Source: Arthrobacter sp. StoSoilA2 (GTDB lineage: Bacteria > Actinomycetota > Actinomycetes > Actinomycetales > Micrococcaceae). From it: 64,000 nt of DNA. Shown one piece after another: positions 34,263 through 43,187 of the stretch. The stretch's first letter is position 1; each line of letters starts with the position of its first letter. The position numbers and the translations under genes were made by a program. The notes below the pieces were generated by a model that saw only the letters and a program-made list of their open reading frames with translations, had not been told where the DNA came from and searched no databases. The stretch lies in contig NZ_AP024643.1 of the NCBI RefSeq assembly GCF_019977195.1, positions 2,728,001 through 2,792,000 on the forward strand, written 5' to 3'.

Positions 34263-34276
34263 AGCCACTACGACGA

Positions 34277-34321
34277 ATGGCCGGCCCCCTGGATAACCAA
34301 GGGTCCGGCCATTAGTTTTTG
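34277..34321 (+). terminator. Terminator after the M13 peptidase gene
   Basis: AATGGCCGG (34277-34285) pairs with CCGGCCATT (34306-34314), with further partial pairing inside, and is followed by TTTTT. Confidence 0.8.
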
Positions 34322-34389
34322 GCCCTGTTCTATGCTGCGGAGCTACCCTGCCGCGAAGTGCCCTGCGCCGGATTGCCCTCCTGTGACGG

Positions 34390-35961
34390 CTATTGCGTGA
34401 TGTAGAGCGGGTTCACCTGTTGGCAGACTGCTTCTTTGGCCGTCTGGTTGACAACATCGGGCGGGACCGAGGCCGCTCCATAGGCGGTCCCCGTTGCAAA
34501 GTCGGTGCCCACGTAGAGCTGCACGCCCGAGACTCCCCGGGCTTGCTGAACCTGTGCCGCAGGGATGCCGAACAGCGTGGCAACGTCCGTAGCAACGTCA
34601 GCGAAGTCCGGACCGTAGTAGACCACAGTCTTCTCCACTGGGTTTGCCAAATATGACACCGACTGTGTAAATCCATTGCCGGTCAACGTTGCCAGGATTT
34701 CCTGTGCTCTGGTCCCAACTCCGCTGCCGTTGGCGACTGCCACGGGCTGGATGGCTTTGTTGTACGCCGGGACTGTCGGGGCAGCAGTGGTTGGAGCCGC
34801 CGAAGGTGTTCCTTCCGCAGGCGCTGTTGGAGCCGGACTGGACGTCGCCCCGGGATTCGTCAGGTCCAGATCTGCGCGAAGGGCCGCGAAAAGCTGTGAT
34901 GCCTGGGGCTCCACGAGCTCCAACCGGTTGGGGTCCAACGTGGCAGGCTGCGTGGGTACCGCGACAAATGCGACCTTGGAGACATCTATGTCCTTCAGCC
35001 TGCCACCGATCGTCAACAGCGATGGCACAGATGCCAACCCGTCATCAACGGTGAGGTTTTGCGTGACGACGTCAGCGATCTGCAGGAGCCTTTGCGGGTT
35101 GCCCAGCGTGCCGTCCGCCTTGAGCTTACGTGTCAGCGATGAAAGAAATGCCTGCTGGCCCTTGATTCGGCCCAGGTCGCCACCATCTCCAAAGGCATGC
35201 CGGGTTCGCAGGAACGCCAGCGCCTGCTCGCCTTCGACCTGGGAATTGCCCTTCGCCAAACGAAGACCTGAGTCCGGATCAAAGACGGGATCACTGACAC
35301 AAACATCCACTCCGCCGACGGCTTTGGAGAGTTCCTTCACCGCGTTGAAGTCGGCCATCATGAAGTGGTCAATTTCCAGGCCGGTGAGCTTATTGATGGT
35401 GTCCACCGCGCAGCCGATCCCGGCTTCTGCCATGGCTTCGTTGATCATCACACCGCTCCGCGCGGGGAACGTCTGGTTGTTGGTGTGGTCCGTGCACTGG
35501 GGCACGTCAACCAGGAGGTCACGTGGGAAACTCATGACGCTGACCCGTTTATTGTCAGCGGAAATGTCCAGCAGCATCATGACATCCGAGTGGCCGTAGC
35601 CTGTGGAATCGTCCGCGTTGCCGTACTGGGAGTTTTTCCCATCGCGGGTATCCGAGCCGAGGATAAGAATCTGCAGGCGGTCCGATTTGTCATTGACCAC
35701 GGCATCACTGCTATCGCGTGATTCGGCCGCCGATAGCGGGGCCTTGGTGATGTTGGTCTGTAGTCGGATAAACCAGAAGGCTGCAAAAGCAACGCCGGCA
35801 ACGAGTGCCACCGACACGAGGCCGGTCACAATCTTCAGCCACAAAGGCAGCCCCTTGGGCGCGTTCATGTGGCGCGGAGTTCCCTCGGGGTCCTCCCCAT
35901 GGCGCGCCGCATCGGGGGCAGCGGTGCCGGGGCCCAGCGGGCGGGCGTCACGACGTCGCAC
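34390..35961 (-). CDS. LytR-CpsA-Psr (LCP) family cell-wall ligase with LytR C-terminal domain
   Basis: The product has about 523 residues from GTG 35961, behind GAGGAAAGG. A membrane helix (about 45-65) precedes the extracellular LCP domain: ILGSDTRDG, SDVMMLLDISADNKRVSVMSFPRD and the GGVDVCV segment. A Pro/Ala/Thr linker leads to a LytR_C domain (about 410-490). LCP enzymes attach lipid-linked glycopolymers, such as teichoic acids or arabinogalactan, to peptidoglycan. Which polymer is used here is unknown. The gene stands alone. Confidence 0.9.
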   Translation of the reverse strand: MRRRDARPLGPGTAAPDAARHGEDPEGTPRHMNAPKGLPLWLKIVTGLVSVALVAGVAFAAFWFIRLQTNITKAPLSAAESRDSSDAVVNDKSDRLQILILGSDTRDGKNSQYGNADDSTGYGHSDVMMLLDISADNKRVSVMSFPRDLLVDVPQCTDHTNNQTFPARSGVMINEAMAEAGIGCAVDTINKLTGLEIDHFMMADFNAVKELSKAVGGVDVCVSDPVFDPDSGLRLAKGNSQVEGEQALAFLRTRHAFGDGGDLGRIKGQQAFLSSLTRKLKADGTLGNPQRLLQIADVVTQNLTVDDGLASVPSLLTIGGRLKDIDVSKVAFVAVPTQPATLDPNRLELVEPQASQLFAALRADLDLTNPGATSSPAPTAPAEGTPSAAPTTAAPTVPAYNKAIQPVAVANGSGVGTRAQEILATLTGNGFTQSVSYLANPVEKTVVYYGPDFADVATDVATLFGIPAAQVQQARGVSGVQLYVGTDFATGTAYGAASVPPDVVNQTAKEAVCQQVNPLYITQ

Positions 35962-36065
35962 TATTCGGTTACCTTTCCTCAAACACGTGGATCCCCGCAA
36001 TCATAGTGGCCGATTCTGGGAAGTTCCTTATCGAGCCCCAGCCACGCCGTTGCCGTGACGCCGGA

Positions 36066-37028
36066 TCAGAAGCCGAGTTTTACCAATTGTTTGGGATCCC
36101 GCTGCCAGTCTTTGGCAACCTTGACATGCAAATCGAGGTAGATCCTGGTTCCCAGGAGCGTCTCGATTCCCTTGCGCGCGTTGGTTCCGACTTCCCGCAG
36201 CCTGCTGCCACCCTTACCGATGATGATGGCTTTTTGGGAGGGCCGCTCCACGTAAAGGTTCACGCGGACGTCCAGCAAGGGGTTGTCCTCCGTGCGTCCT
36301 TCACGAGGCACGATTTCCTCAACGACAACGGCAAGGGAGTGGGGAAGCTCATCCCGGACACCTTCGAGGGCGGCTTCGCGGATGAGTTCAGCGATCATGA
36401 CGGCCTCGGGCTCGTCGGTCAGCTCACCATCCGGGTAAAGAGGGGGCGATGACGGCATGTGCCCGATAAGGACGTCGGCCACAGTGGACACCTGAAAACC
36501 GTCGGCGGCAGAAACGGGAACGATATCCGCCCAGCCCTGGTCTCCGAGGACTTCACGGCCCAAGGCAGCAACTGCGAGCAGCTGCTCCGTCAGGGCCTGA
36601 CGGTCCACGAGGTCCGTCTTTGTCACAATGGCAACGATCGGCTTGCGGCCCACGGCAGCCAGCTGGGCAGCGATGTACTTATCGCCAGGACCGATTTTCT
36701 CATTCGCCGGCAAGCAGAACCCGATCGCGTCCACCTCGGACAACGTGTCAGCCACGAGGTCGTTGAGCCGCTTTCCCAGAAGAGTGCGGGGCCGGTGGAG
36801 GCCCGGGGTATCAACCAGGATCAGTTGTGCATCCTCGCGGTGGACGATGCCACGAATCGTGTGGCGCGTGGTCTGCGGTTTGGCCGATGTAATGGCCACC
36901 TTCTGCCCCACCAAGGCATTTGTCAGCGTGGACTTTCCCGCGTTGGGGCGGCCAACAAGGACCGAGAATCCGGCGTGGAAGCCACCGAAATTGTCATCGG
37001 CGTCGAATTTCTTACTTTGCTTGCTCAC
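36066..37028 (-). CDS. era: GTPase Era
   Basis: The product has 320 residues from GTG 37028, behind GGGAG; it overlaps the upstream CorC-type gene by 17 nt. GTPase motifs: GRPNAGKSTL (G1), DTPGLHRP (G3), TKTD (G4), SAADG (G5). A C-terminal KH domain carries IIIGKGGSRLREVG. Era binds the 3' end of 16S rRNA and helps 30S maturation. It is the last gene of phoH-ybeY-corC-era, a conserved ribosome-related cluster. Confidence 0.96.
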   Translation of the reverse strand: MSKQSKKFDADDNFGGFHAGFSVLVGRPNAGKSTLTNALVGQKVAITSAKPQTTRHTIRGIVHREDAQLILVDTPGLHRPRTLLGKRLNDLVADTLSEVDAIGFCLPANEKIGPGDKYIAAQLAAVGRKPIVAIVTKTDLVDRQALTEQLLAVAALGREVLGDQGWADIVPVSAADGFQVSTVADVLIGHMPSSPPLYPDGELTDEPEAVMIAELIREAALEGVRDELPHSLAVVVEEIVPREGRTEDNPLLDVRVNLYVERPSQKAIIIGKGGSRLREVGTNARKGIETLLGTRIYLDLHVKVAKDWQRDPKQLVKLGF

Positions 37029-38343
37029 GTGGAACTCCCTGTTGCGTTGTGTCTGCCTCATCGAGAAGGTCTTCAAAGTCAGTGTCTTCCTTTGGCATGG
37101 CTGCCGCAATGATGTGGCTGACCCGGTTTCGGCGACCCTCAAGCCTATCTGCCTTTAGCGACACACCGTTCACTTCAACGGAGCTCCCGACGATCGGAAC
37201 CTGGCCGAGGGCCTTGGCAAGGAGGCCCCCAACGGTGTCCACTTCGTCGTCGTCGAGGTCGATATCGAACAGCTCCCCGAGGTCATCAATGCTCATGCGG
37301 GCACTGACACGGTAGGTTCCATCGCCGAGATCCACTGCTTCTTCCGCCGCAGAATCGTACTCGTCAACGATCTCTCCTACGATTTCCTCGATGAGATCTT
37401 CCAAAGTCACCAGGCCCGCGGTGCCGCCGTACTCATCGATAACGATGGCAACGTGCGTGGATTCCTTCTGCAGTTCCTTCAAGAGGTCGCTCACGGGTTT
37501 GGATTCCGGGACGTACCGAACATCCCGGGCGAGGGAATCGACGTCGTGCGGTTGCAGTCCGGGTTCGCCGCGATGCATCGCCGCAGCAACGTCCTTGAGG
37601 TAGAGAATGCCGCGGATCTGGTCCGTGTTCTCACCAATTACCGGTATCCGGGAGTAGCCGGAGCGGAGGAAAAGGGCCATGGCCGCTTCAAGGTCCGAAC
37701 CGGTCCCAATGCTGACGATGTCCGTGCGCGGAACCATGACCGAGCGAACCAAGGTGTCGCCGAAGTCAAAGACCGAATGAATGAGCTCCGCCTCATTGTC
37801 TTCGATCATGTCCGATTCTGCCGCGCGGTCCACGAACTCGCGGAATTCTTCCTCGCTGACGAACGCGTCATCACCGCCGGGGGCGCCGGGCGCGACCGCG
37901 CTCCCCAACGCGACAAGCCAGCCGGGAATCGGTCCGAGGATCCAGCAGAGGAACCTGATCAACGGTGCGGTAAACCGGACAATGGGGCCTGAATGCGCGC
38001 GTCCCAACTGCCGGGGCGAGACGCCCACCAGAACGAACCCGATGACGGCCATGATGCCAGTCGCCGCCAGGCCGGCGAGCCACACGTTGTCCAGCAAACT
38101 GTGCATGACGACAGCGACGGCGACCGCTGCTGCCATCTCGAACCAGACCCGCCAGAACCGCAGGGCACGCATATGGGCGACGGGGTTCTTCAGGATGCTC
38201 GCCAAGGCCTTGCCCTTGCTGCGGACTACCGATTGTTCAGCTTCGTGCCGGGGCAGGAAATTGAACGCAGCCTCAGCTGCCGTCAGCAAGGCGACGAAAC
38301 TGAGGAAAACCAGCGCCATGCCGACAAGGATGAGCGAGGTCAC
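37012..38343 (-). CDS. CNNM/CorC/HlyC-type membrane protein (DUF21, CBS pair)
   Basis: The product has 443 residues. DUF21 with three or four membrane helices (about 1-150) is followed by paired CBS domains (about 205-335, RSVMVPRTDIVSI and THVAIVIDEYGGTAGLVTLEDLIEEIVGEI) and a CorC_HlyC domain. Such proteins are linked to magnesium or cobalt efflux; older annotation as haemolysin is unsupported. It overlaps ybeY by 4 nt (GTGA) and era by 17 nt, so the whole unit is tightly coupled. Confidence 0.92.
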   Translation of the reverse strand: MTSLILVGMALVFLSFVALLTAAEAAFNFLPRHEAEQSVVRSKGKALASILKNPVAHMRALRFWRVWFEMAAAVAVAVVMHSLLDNVWLAGLAATGIMAVIGFVLVGVSPRQLGRAHSGPIVRFTAPLIRFLCWILGPIPGWLVALGSAVAPGAPGGDDAFVSEEEFREFVDRAAESDMIEDNEAELIHSVFDFGDTLVRSVMVPRTDIVSIGTGSDLEAAMALFLRSGYSRIPVIGENTDQIRGILYLKDVAAAMHRGEPGLQPHDVDSLARDVRYVPESKPVSDLLKELQKESTHVAIVIDEYGGTAGLVTLEDLIEEIVGEIVDEYDSAAEEAVDLGDGTYRVSARMSIDDLGELFDIDLDDDEVDTVGGLLAKALGQVPIVGSSVEVNGVSLKADRLEGRRNRVSHIIAAAMPKEDTDFEDLLDEADTTQQGVPREQAK

Positions 38344-38813
38344 TGCATGGTCTCCATGGGGGCATCCTTGCCCAGGAACTCAGACAGCAACTCACGCTGC
38401 AAACCGAACATTTCTTCCTTTTCCTCCGGTTCGGCGTGGTCGAAACCAAGCAGGTGGAGGATGCCATGGGTGGCGAGCAACAGCATTTCGTCCTGGGTGG
38501 CGTGTCCGGCGTTCCGCGCCTGCACCTCGGCCACCTGGGGACATATGGCAATGTCTCCAAGCATTCCCTGCGGCGTGGGCTTGTCGGGCGTGCCCGGCGT
38601 CAACTCATCCATGGGCACCGAGAGCACATCGGTGGCTCCTGGTTCGTCCATAAGCTCGATGTGCAGCTTCTCCATGGCGGGTTCATCCACCAGGAGTATG
38701 GACAGCTCAGCCTGCGGGTGGATGTAGAGGCGCTCGAAGATGAACCGGGACAATGTCACCAGTTGGGCTTCGTCCACCTCCACGCCGGATTCGTTGTTGA
38801 TTTCAATGCTCAT
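38340..38813 (-). CDS. ybeY: Endoribonuclease YbeY
   Basis: The product has 157 residues. The metal-binding motif is HGILHLLGFDHAEPEE, with three histidines as in the UPF0054 family, and the substrate-cleft Arg lies in the N-terminal half. YbeY is a single-strand endoribonuclease that matures 16S rRNA and takes part in ribosome quality control. It overlaps phoH by 4 nt and the CorC-type gene by 4 nt. Confidence 0.95.
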   Translation of the reverse strand: MSIEINNESGVEVDEAQLVTLSRFIFERLYIHPQAELSILLVDEPAMEKLHIELMDEPGATDVLSVPMDELTPGTPDKPTPQGMLGDIAICPQVAEVQARNAGHATQDEMLLLATHGILHLLGFDHAEPEEKEEMFGLQRELLSEFLGKDAPMETMQ

Positions 38814-39895
38814 TTTCGTTCTCCACGCTTGTGATGTGTGCCGGCAGCCCCATCCGTACGGTGCGCGTCATCCCACCTGCTGTAGGCGGAGACGATGTCT
38901 GCAACCAAACGGTGCCGGACGACGTCCGCAGCCTCCAGGATGGAGAAATTGACGTCATCGATCCCGGTGAGGATTTCCCGTACGATCCGTAGTCCGGACG
39001 TGGAGCCAAAAGGCAGGTCGATCTGCGTTACGTCTCCTGTAACAACCATCTTGGAACCGAATCCGAGACGGGTCAGGAACATTTTCATTTGTTCAGGAGT
39101 GGTGTTCTGGGCCTCGTCCAGGATGATGAAGGCGTCGTTGAGCGTCCGTCCACGCATGTAGGCCAACGGTGCGACTTCGATGGTGCCGGCAGCCATCAGC
39201 CGGGGAATGGATTCGGGATCCATCATGTCGTGCAGGGCGTCGTAAAGCGGCCGCAGGTAGGGGTCGATCTTGTCGCTCAGCGTTCCCGGCAGGAAGCCCA
39301 GCCGCTCCCCCGCCTCAACGGCGGGCCGGGTCAGGATGATCCGGCTTACTTCCTTGAGTTGCAGGGCCTGTACGGCCTTGGCCATGGCGAGGTAGGTCTT
39401 GCCAGTACCTGCCGGGCCAATACCGAAGATCACTGTGTTCGCATCGATGGCATCCACATAGTTCTTCTGGTTCAGGGTCTTGGGCCGGATGGTTTTGCCA
39501 CGGCTCGACAGAATGTTGTGGGTAAGGACATCCACGGGATTCTGGACTGACTGTGTCCTCAGGAGGGAAACGAGCTGCTGGAGGACATCAGGGGTAACGA
39601 CGGTTCCCCTGGCAACCAGTCCGCGGACCTCCTCAAGGAGGCGCATGATGCGCGGAATGACCGTGGAGGGACCGGACATGGACAACTCATTGCCGCGAAC
39701 GTGGAAATTGACGTCCGGGAACTGCTCCTCGATGTAGCGCAATGCTTCGTCATGGCTGCCCAATGAGTGAACCATCTGATCGGAGTTGTCGAACGTGACG
39801 ATTTCCGTGCGCGTGCCCGGTAAGGTGTGCGGGAACTCGGTGGTGGCTGGGTTCCCGTTTCCGGTCCGCAACCGCCCATTCAGGGATTCACTCAT
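38810..39895 (-). CDS. phoH: PhoH-family ATPase
   Basis: The product has about 361 residues if ATG 39895 is used; the frame is open to 39946, but TTGTCG and TGTATT spaced like a promoter occur inside that stretch, favouring the shorter form. Walker A is GIGPAGTGKTYLAMAKA, Walker B FIILDEAQNTT. PhoH proteins are ATPases often fused or linked to RNA-processing partners, consistent with ybeY next door. First gene of phoH-ybeY-corC-era. Confidence 0.92.
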   Translation of the reverse strand: MSESLNGRLRTGNGNPATTEFPHTLPGTRTEIVTFDNSDQMVHSLGSHDEALRYIEEQFPDVNFHVRGNELSMSGPSTVIPRIMRLLEEVRGLVARGTVVTPDVLQQLVSLLRTQSVQNPVDVLTHNILSSRGKTIRPKTLNQKNYVDAIDANTVIFGIGPAGTGKTYLAMAKAVQALQLKEVSRIILTRPAVEAGERLGFLPGTLSDKIDPYLRPLYDALHDMMDPESIPRLMAAGTIEVAPLAYMRGRTLNDAFIILDEAQNTTPEQMKMFLTRLGFGSKMVVTGDVTQIDLPFGSTSGLRIVREILTGIDDVNFSILEAADVVRHRLVADIVSAYSRWDDAHRTDGAAGTHHKRGERK

Positions 39896-40251
39896 AGTGG
39901 TGGCCGTGCGGCCTCTTCTCCTCCGGTCGGAATACAGTTGGTCCATCGTTTCGACAACGGGACTGGCTGAACCGCCAGGCCATATGCCGGAATGCCTTCA
40001 ATCCTACGCCAGCCCGGAACGACAAGGGCGTACACGCGGGCTTCGTCCACCTTGCACGGGCCGCTGGGGGACGACTTTTTGTCTCAACTCGGCATCAAGC
40101 GGGTATCAATCCTGTTTCAGTTGACGCCAGTGCCCGGAAACCCTGCCAGCCGCCGTCGACGATATGCCAAGCTGGCAGAGCGGGTAGTCAGACTACGCCC
40201 GTTCGACTCGTCGGCGACAACCACCGGCCGCAAAGGCAAGGAACCCCAATC
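39896..40251. other. Intergenic region, no convincing gene
   Basis: This 356-nt stretch separates divergent phoH and the GerMN lipoprotein gene. It should hold both promoters. A reading frame at 39992-40264 lacks recognisable protein features and overlaps the lipoprotein start. A tRNA-like string around 40170-40215 does not fold as a tRNA. Confidence 0.6.
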
Positions 40252-41190
40252 GTGCAGTCAGTAAGCCATCAGCCCGGCGGGCGAAAGCGGAAAAAGTCCG
40301 CCGTCGCCGCGCCTGCGATGCTTGCTGTCCTTTTGCTGACCGGCTGTATCGCCAACGGTGGACCCACCCAAGCTACCTCCAGCGCGCCGCCCGTCAGCGT
40401 CCAGGAAGCTCCGGCCAGCAATGCTCCCCTGGAGACCACCCAGGCGTCCACCAAGATCCCGGTTTACTGGATTGGACGGAGCAAGGAAGACGTCTACCTG
40501 TACCGCGAATTCAGGGACATCTCCGGCGACGGAAACCCCGTCACCACAGCACTGCGGATCATGATGGCCGAAAAGCCGTTGGACCACGACTTCTTTACTC
40601 CCTGGCAGGACCCAGGCAGCCTGGCAACCTCCATTTCGGGCAAGAACGTGATCACGGTTGATATTTCGCGGGACGCCTTCAATTCCAACCTTGATGCAGG
40701 TATGGCGCAACGGGCTGTACAGCAGCTGGTCTACACGGCCACCGCAGCGGCGTCGTCGTCGGGCCTGATCAATTCAGGGCAGCAAATCCAGGTGGTCATT
40801 CTGGTCGACGGCCACACGGATTTCATGGCGTTTGGCCAGGTGCGGCTCGGTCAACCAATGGCCAGGGACGCTTCCTTGGTTGCGCCACTGTGGATTATCG
40901 ACCCGCAGGAGGACACCTCGCTGCCCGCCGGCGCCGTTAAGTTCAATGGCCGCAGCACTGACAGCTCCAAGCCCGTCAGCTGGCAGATTCTCCGGGACAA
41001 CGGCAGCGGTGAGAAAACCAGCCTGTTGACCGGCCAGACAAAAGCCACCGGCGAGCCGGGACAATTCGGCGTGTTCTCCTTCAGCGCAACCCTGAAACCA
41101 GGGAAATACGAATTACGCGTGACCCAGGTTCAGGACTCCGGGCAAGCAGACACATCCACCACGGATACGCGTCTTTTCAGCGTCGGCTAG
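40252..41190 (+). CDS. GerMN-domain lipoprotein
   Basis: The product has 312 residues from GTG 40252 behind AAGGAA. A basic N-terminus, hydrophobic core and LLLTGC lipobox (Cys 32) predict a lipid-anchored exported protein. A Ser/Pro/Thr-rich linker leads to a GerMN (sporulation/germination-type) domain (about 70-205, VYWIGRSKEDVYLYREFRDI), then an immunoglobulin-like Gmad2 module (about 212-310). This pairing is common in non-sporulating actinobacteria and its function is unknown; surface or wall roles are inferred. Confidence 0.85.
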   Translation: MQSVSHQPGGRKRKKSAVAAPAMLAVLLLTGCIANGGPTQATSSAPPVSVQEAPASNAPLETTQASTKIPVYWIGRSKEDVYLYREFRDISGDGNPVTTALRIMMAEKPLDHDFFTPWQDPGSLATSISGKNVITVDISRDAFNSNLDAGMAQRAVQQLVYTATAAASSSGLINSGQQIQVVILVDGHTDFMAFGQVRLGQPMARDASLVAPLWIIDPQEDTSLPAGAVKFNGRSTDSSKPVSWQILRDNGSGEKTSLLTGQTKATGEPGQFGVFSFSATLKPGKYELRVTQVQDSGQADTSTTDTRLFSVG

Positions 41191-41233
41191 AGCCAGGGTC
41201 CCCAGGGTAGTTTCGCCTGCCAGCCCCCACGGC

Positions 41234-42007
41234 CTACCAGCGGCCCAGGACGTCGGAGGCGAGTACGACGGCGGCGGGTCCCGCCGTCGATGACCTCAGG
41301 ACGTGGTGGCCCAAGAGAGCCGTGACCGCCCCGGCGTCGCTGAGGCGCGTCACCTCGCGCGGCGAGATGCCACCTTCCGGCCCCACGATCAAGAGGACTT
41401 CACGCGGCGACTCCAGCCCGCCGCCTTCAGCCACGAGCGGCGCTTCAAGGACGGTCCGCAAAGGGTTCTTGGCGTCCTCGTGAAGGATCACAGCCAGGTC
41501 TGCGGCAGCAACAGCCTTTGCCAGCGCCGCGGAATCCAGGATGGGACGTACCTCGGGTATCCATGCCCTGCGGGCCTGCTTGGCCGCGGCAGTGACCACA
41601 GACTGCCACTTGGCGTGGGCCTTTGCAGCGCGATCCCCCTTCCAGCGGACAATGGATCGCTCGGCCTGCCAAGGGATCACTGCATCAATGCCCAGTTCGG
41701 TGGCCGTTTCAATAGCCAACTCGTCGCGGTCACCCTTGGCCAATGCCTGGACAAGCACCAAACGCACATCCGGCTGGTCCTCGAAAATCACACTGGATGC
41801 CATGACGGACAAACTTCCAGGGCCGGCCTCTGCCACCGTGCCTGTCAGGCGGGCTCCTGCGCCATCGGCAATGTCCACGGCCTCACCGACGGTGAGGCGC
41901 TTCACCGTCACGGCATGCCGGGCTTCCGCACCGTCGATGACGAACAACGCGCCCGGCTCAACACCGTCCAGGGTCCCGGCAGGCGTGAAGAAAACGGGGT
42001 TGCTCAC
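41234..42007 (-). CDS. rsmE: 16S rRNA (uracil-1498-N3)-methyltransferase
   Basis: The product has 257 residues. A PUA-like N-terminal domain (about 1-75) precedes a SPOUT methyltransferase domain with ALAKGDRDELAIETATELG and the knot region LLIVGPEGGISPREVTRL and LGHHVLRSSTAGPAAV. It methylates U1498 of 16S rRNA with S-adenosylmethionine. Start GTG 42007 lies 2 nt from the dnaJ stop, in the hrcA-dnaJ-rsmE unit. Confidence 0.95.
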   Translation of the reverse strand: MSNPVFFTPAGTLDGVEPGALFVIDGAEARHAVTVKRLTVGEAVDIADGAGARLTGTVAEAGPGSLSVMASSVIFEDQPDVRLVLVQALAKGDRDELAIETATELGIDAVIPWQAERSIVRWKGDRAAKAHAKWQSVVTAAAKQARRAWIPEVRPILDSAALAKAVAAADLAVILHEDAKNPLRTVLEAPLVAEGGGLESPREVLLIVGPEGGISPREVTRLSDAGAVTALLGHHVLRSSTAGPAAVVLASDVLGRW

Positions 42008-42009
42008 CG

Positions 42010-43137
42010 CTACAGGTTACCGAGCTTGTCCCGCAGCTTGGCGAACATGCCGCCGCTGGCCACGAGTTTGCCTTCGCTGAACTGCTCGCCCCGCAACTTG
42101 GCAAGCTGCTGCAGAAGCTCTTCCTGTGCCGGATCCAGCTTGACCGGCGTCTCAACGTGCAGGTGCACCTTGAGATCGCCGCGACCGTAGCCCCTGAGGT
42201 GGGTAACACCCAAACCGCGAAGCGTGATGACCTCGCCGGACTGGGTGCCGGCCTTGACGTCGATCTCCTGGGGCCCGTCAAAGGTTTCCAGGCTCAGTTC
42301 CGTACCCAAAGCAGCGGCCGTCATCGGAACGCTCAGTGTTGCGTGCAGATCGTCGCCTTCACGGATATAGGTGGAGTCACTGTTGACGCGGATCTCTACG
42401 TAGAGGTCGCCGGCAGGTCCGCCTGCCGGTCCTGCTTCGCCTTGGCCGGAGAGCTGGATCCGCGTACCCGTGGCAACACCGGCGGGTACCTTGATGGTGA
42501 GGGACCGGCGGCTACGGATGCGGCCCTGGCCGTTGCACTCATTGCAGGGATCCTTGATGACGGTACCGAAGCCTTCGCAGGAACCACAGGGGGCGGTGGT
42601 CATGACCTGGCCCAGGATGGATCGAACGGCCCTCTGGACCTGGCCACTGCCGCCACAAATGTCACAACGCTCCGGGTGGGTGCCCGGCCGGCAGCAGCTG
42701 CCATCACACGTGGGGCAAACCACTGCCGTATCAACTTCGAGCTTCTTGTTGACACCGAACACGGCGTCTTTGAGGTCGATGCGGACGCTGATGAGTGCAT
42801 CCTGGCCCCGACGCACACGGGAGGCTGGTCCAGCGTGTCCGCCGCCACCGCCGAAGAAGGTGTCGAAGATGTCCTGGAAGGCAAAGCCTTGGCCTGAGTA
42901 GCCGCCGCCGAAGCCGTTGTCAGTGCCATTCTCGTTGCCGGTGGCATCGTAGACGCGACGCTTCTGGGGGTCGGACAGCACTTCGTAAGCATGCGTCACG
43001 GCTTTGAACTGCTCCGCGACATCCTCCCCGGGGTTGACGTCCGGGTGAAGCTTTCGCGCCAACTTGCGGTACGCCTTTTTGATCTCTTCCCCGGTGGCTT
43101 CCGGCGAGACTCCCAAAACGTCATAGTGGCTGCTCAA
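42010..43137 (-). CDS. dnaJ: Co-chaperone DnaJ (DnaJ2-type)
   Basis: The product has 375 residues from TTG 43137. A J domain (about 1-65) with the HPD motif (KLHPDVNPGED), a Gly/Phe-rich stretch (about 72-95), and four zinc-binding repeats (CPTCDGSC, CDICGGSG, CGSCEGFG, CNECNGQG) precede the C-terminal substrate-binding domain. The first repeat departs from Cys-x2-Cys-x-Gly-x-Gly at its last position. It stimulates DnaK ATPase. It follows hrcA, so heat-shock repression through CIRCE is expected. Confidence 0.95.
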   Translation of the reverse strand: MSSHYDVLGVSPEATGEEIKKAYRKLARKLHPDVNPGEDVAEQFKAVTHAYEVLSDPQKRRVYDATGNENGTDNGFGGGYSGQGFAFQDIFDTFFGGGGGHAGPASRVRRGQDALISVRIDLKDAVFGVNKKLEVDTAVVCPTCDGSCCRPGTHPERCDICGGSGQVQRAVRSILGQVMTTAPCGSCEGFGTVIKDPCNECNGQGRIRSRRSLTIKVPAGVATGTRIQLSGQGEAGPAGGPAGDLYVEIRVNSDSTYIREGDDLHATLSVPMTAAALGTELSLETFDGPQEIDVKAGTQSGEVITLRGLGVTHLRGYGRGDLKVHLHVETPVKLDPAQEELLQQLAKLRGEQFSEGKLVASGGMFAKLRDKLGNL

Positions 43138-43187
43138 AGTCGGTATCTCTTCCTTGTTGTAAAGCGGTTCTTACCTCGGGGCCGGCG

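Noticed and set aside
40170..40215. tRNA-like string (GCCAAG, GGCAGAGCGG, GTTCGACTC)
   Set aside because: The T-arm stem does not pair (GCCCG with CGTCG) and no acceptor or anticodon stem forms, so it is a chance resemblance.
39992..40264. Possible 90-codon gene upstream of the GerMN lipoprotein
   Set aside because: It overlaps the lipoprotein start, has no ribosome site or recognisable domain, and composition is like noncoding GC-rich sequence.
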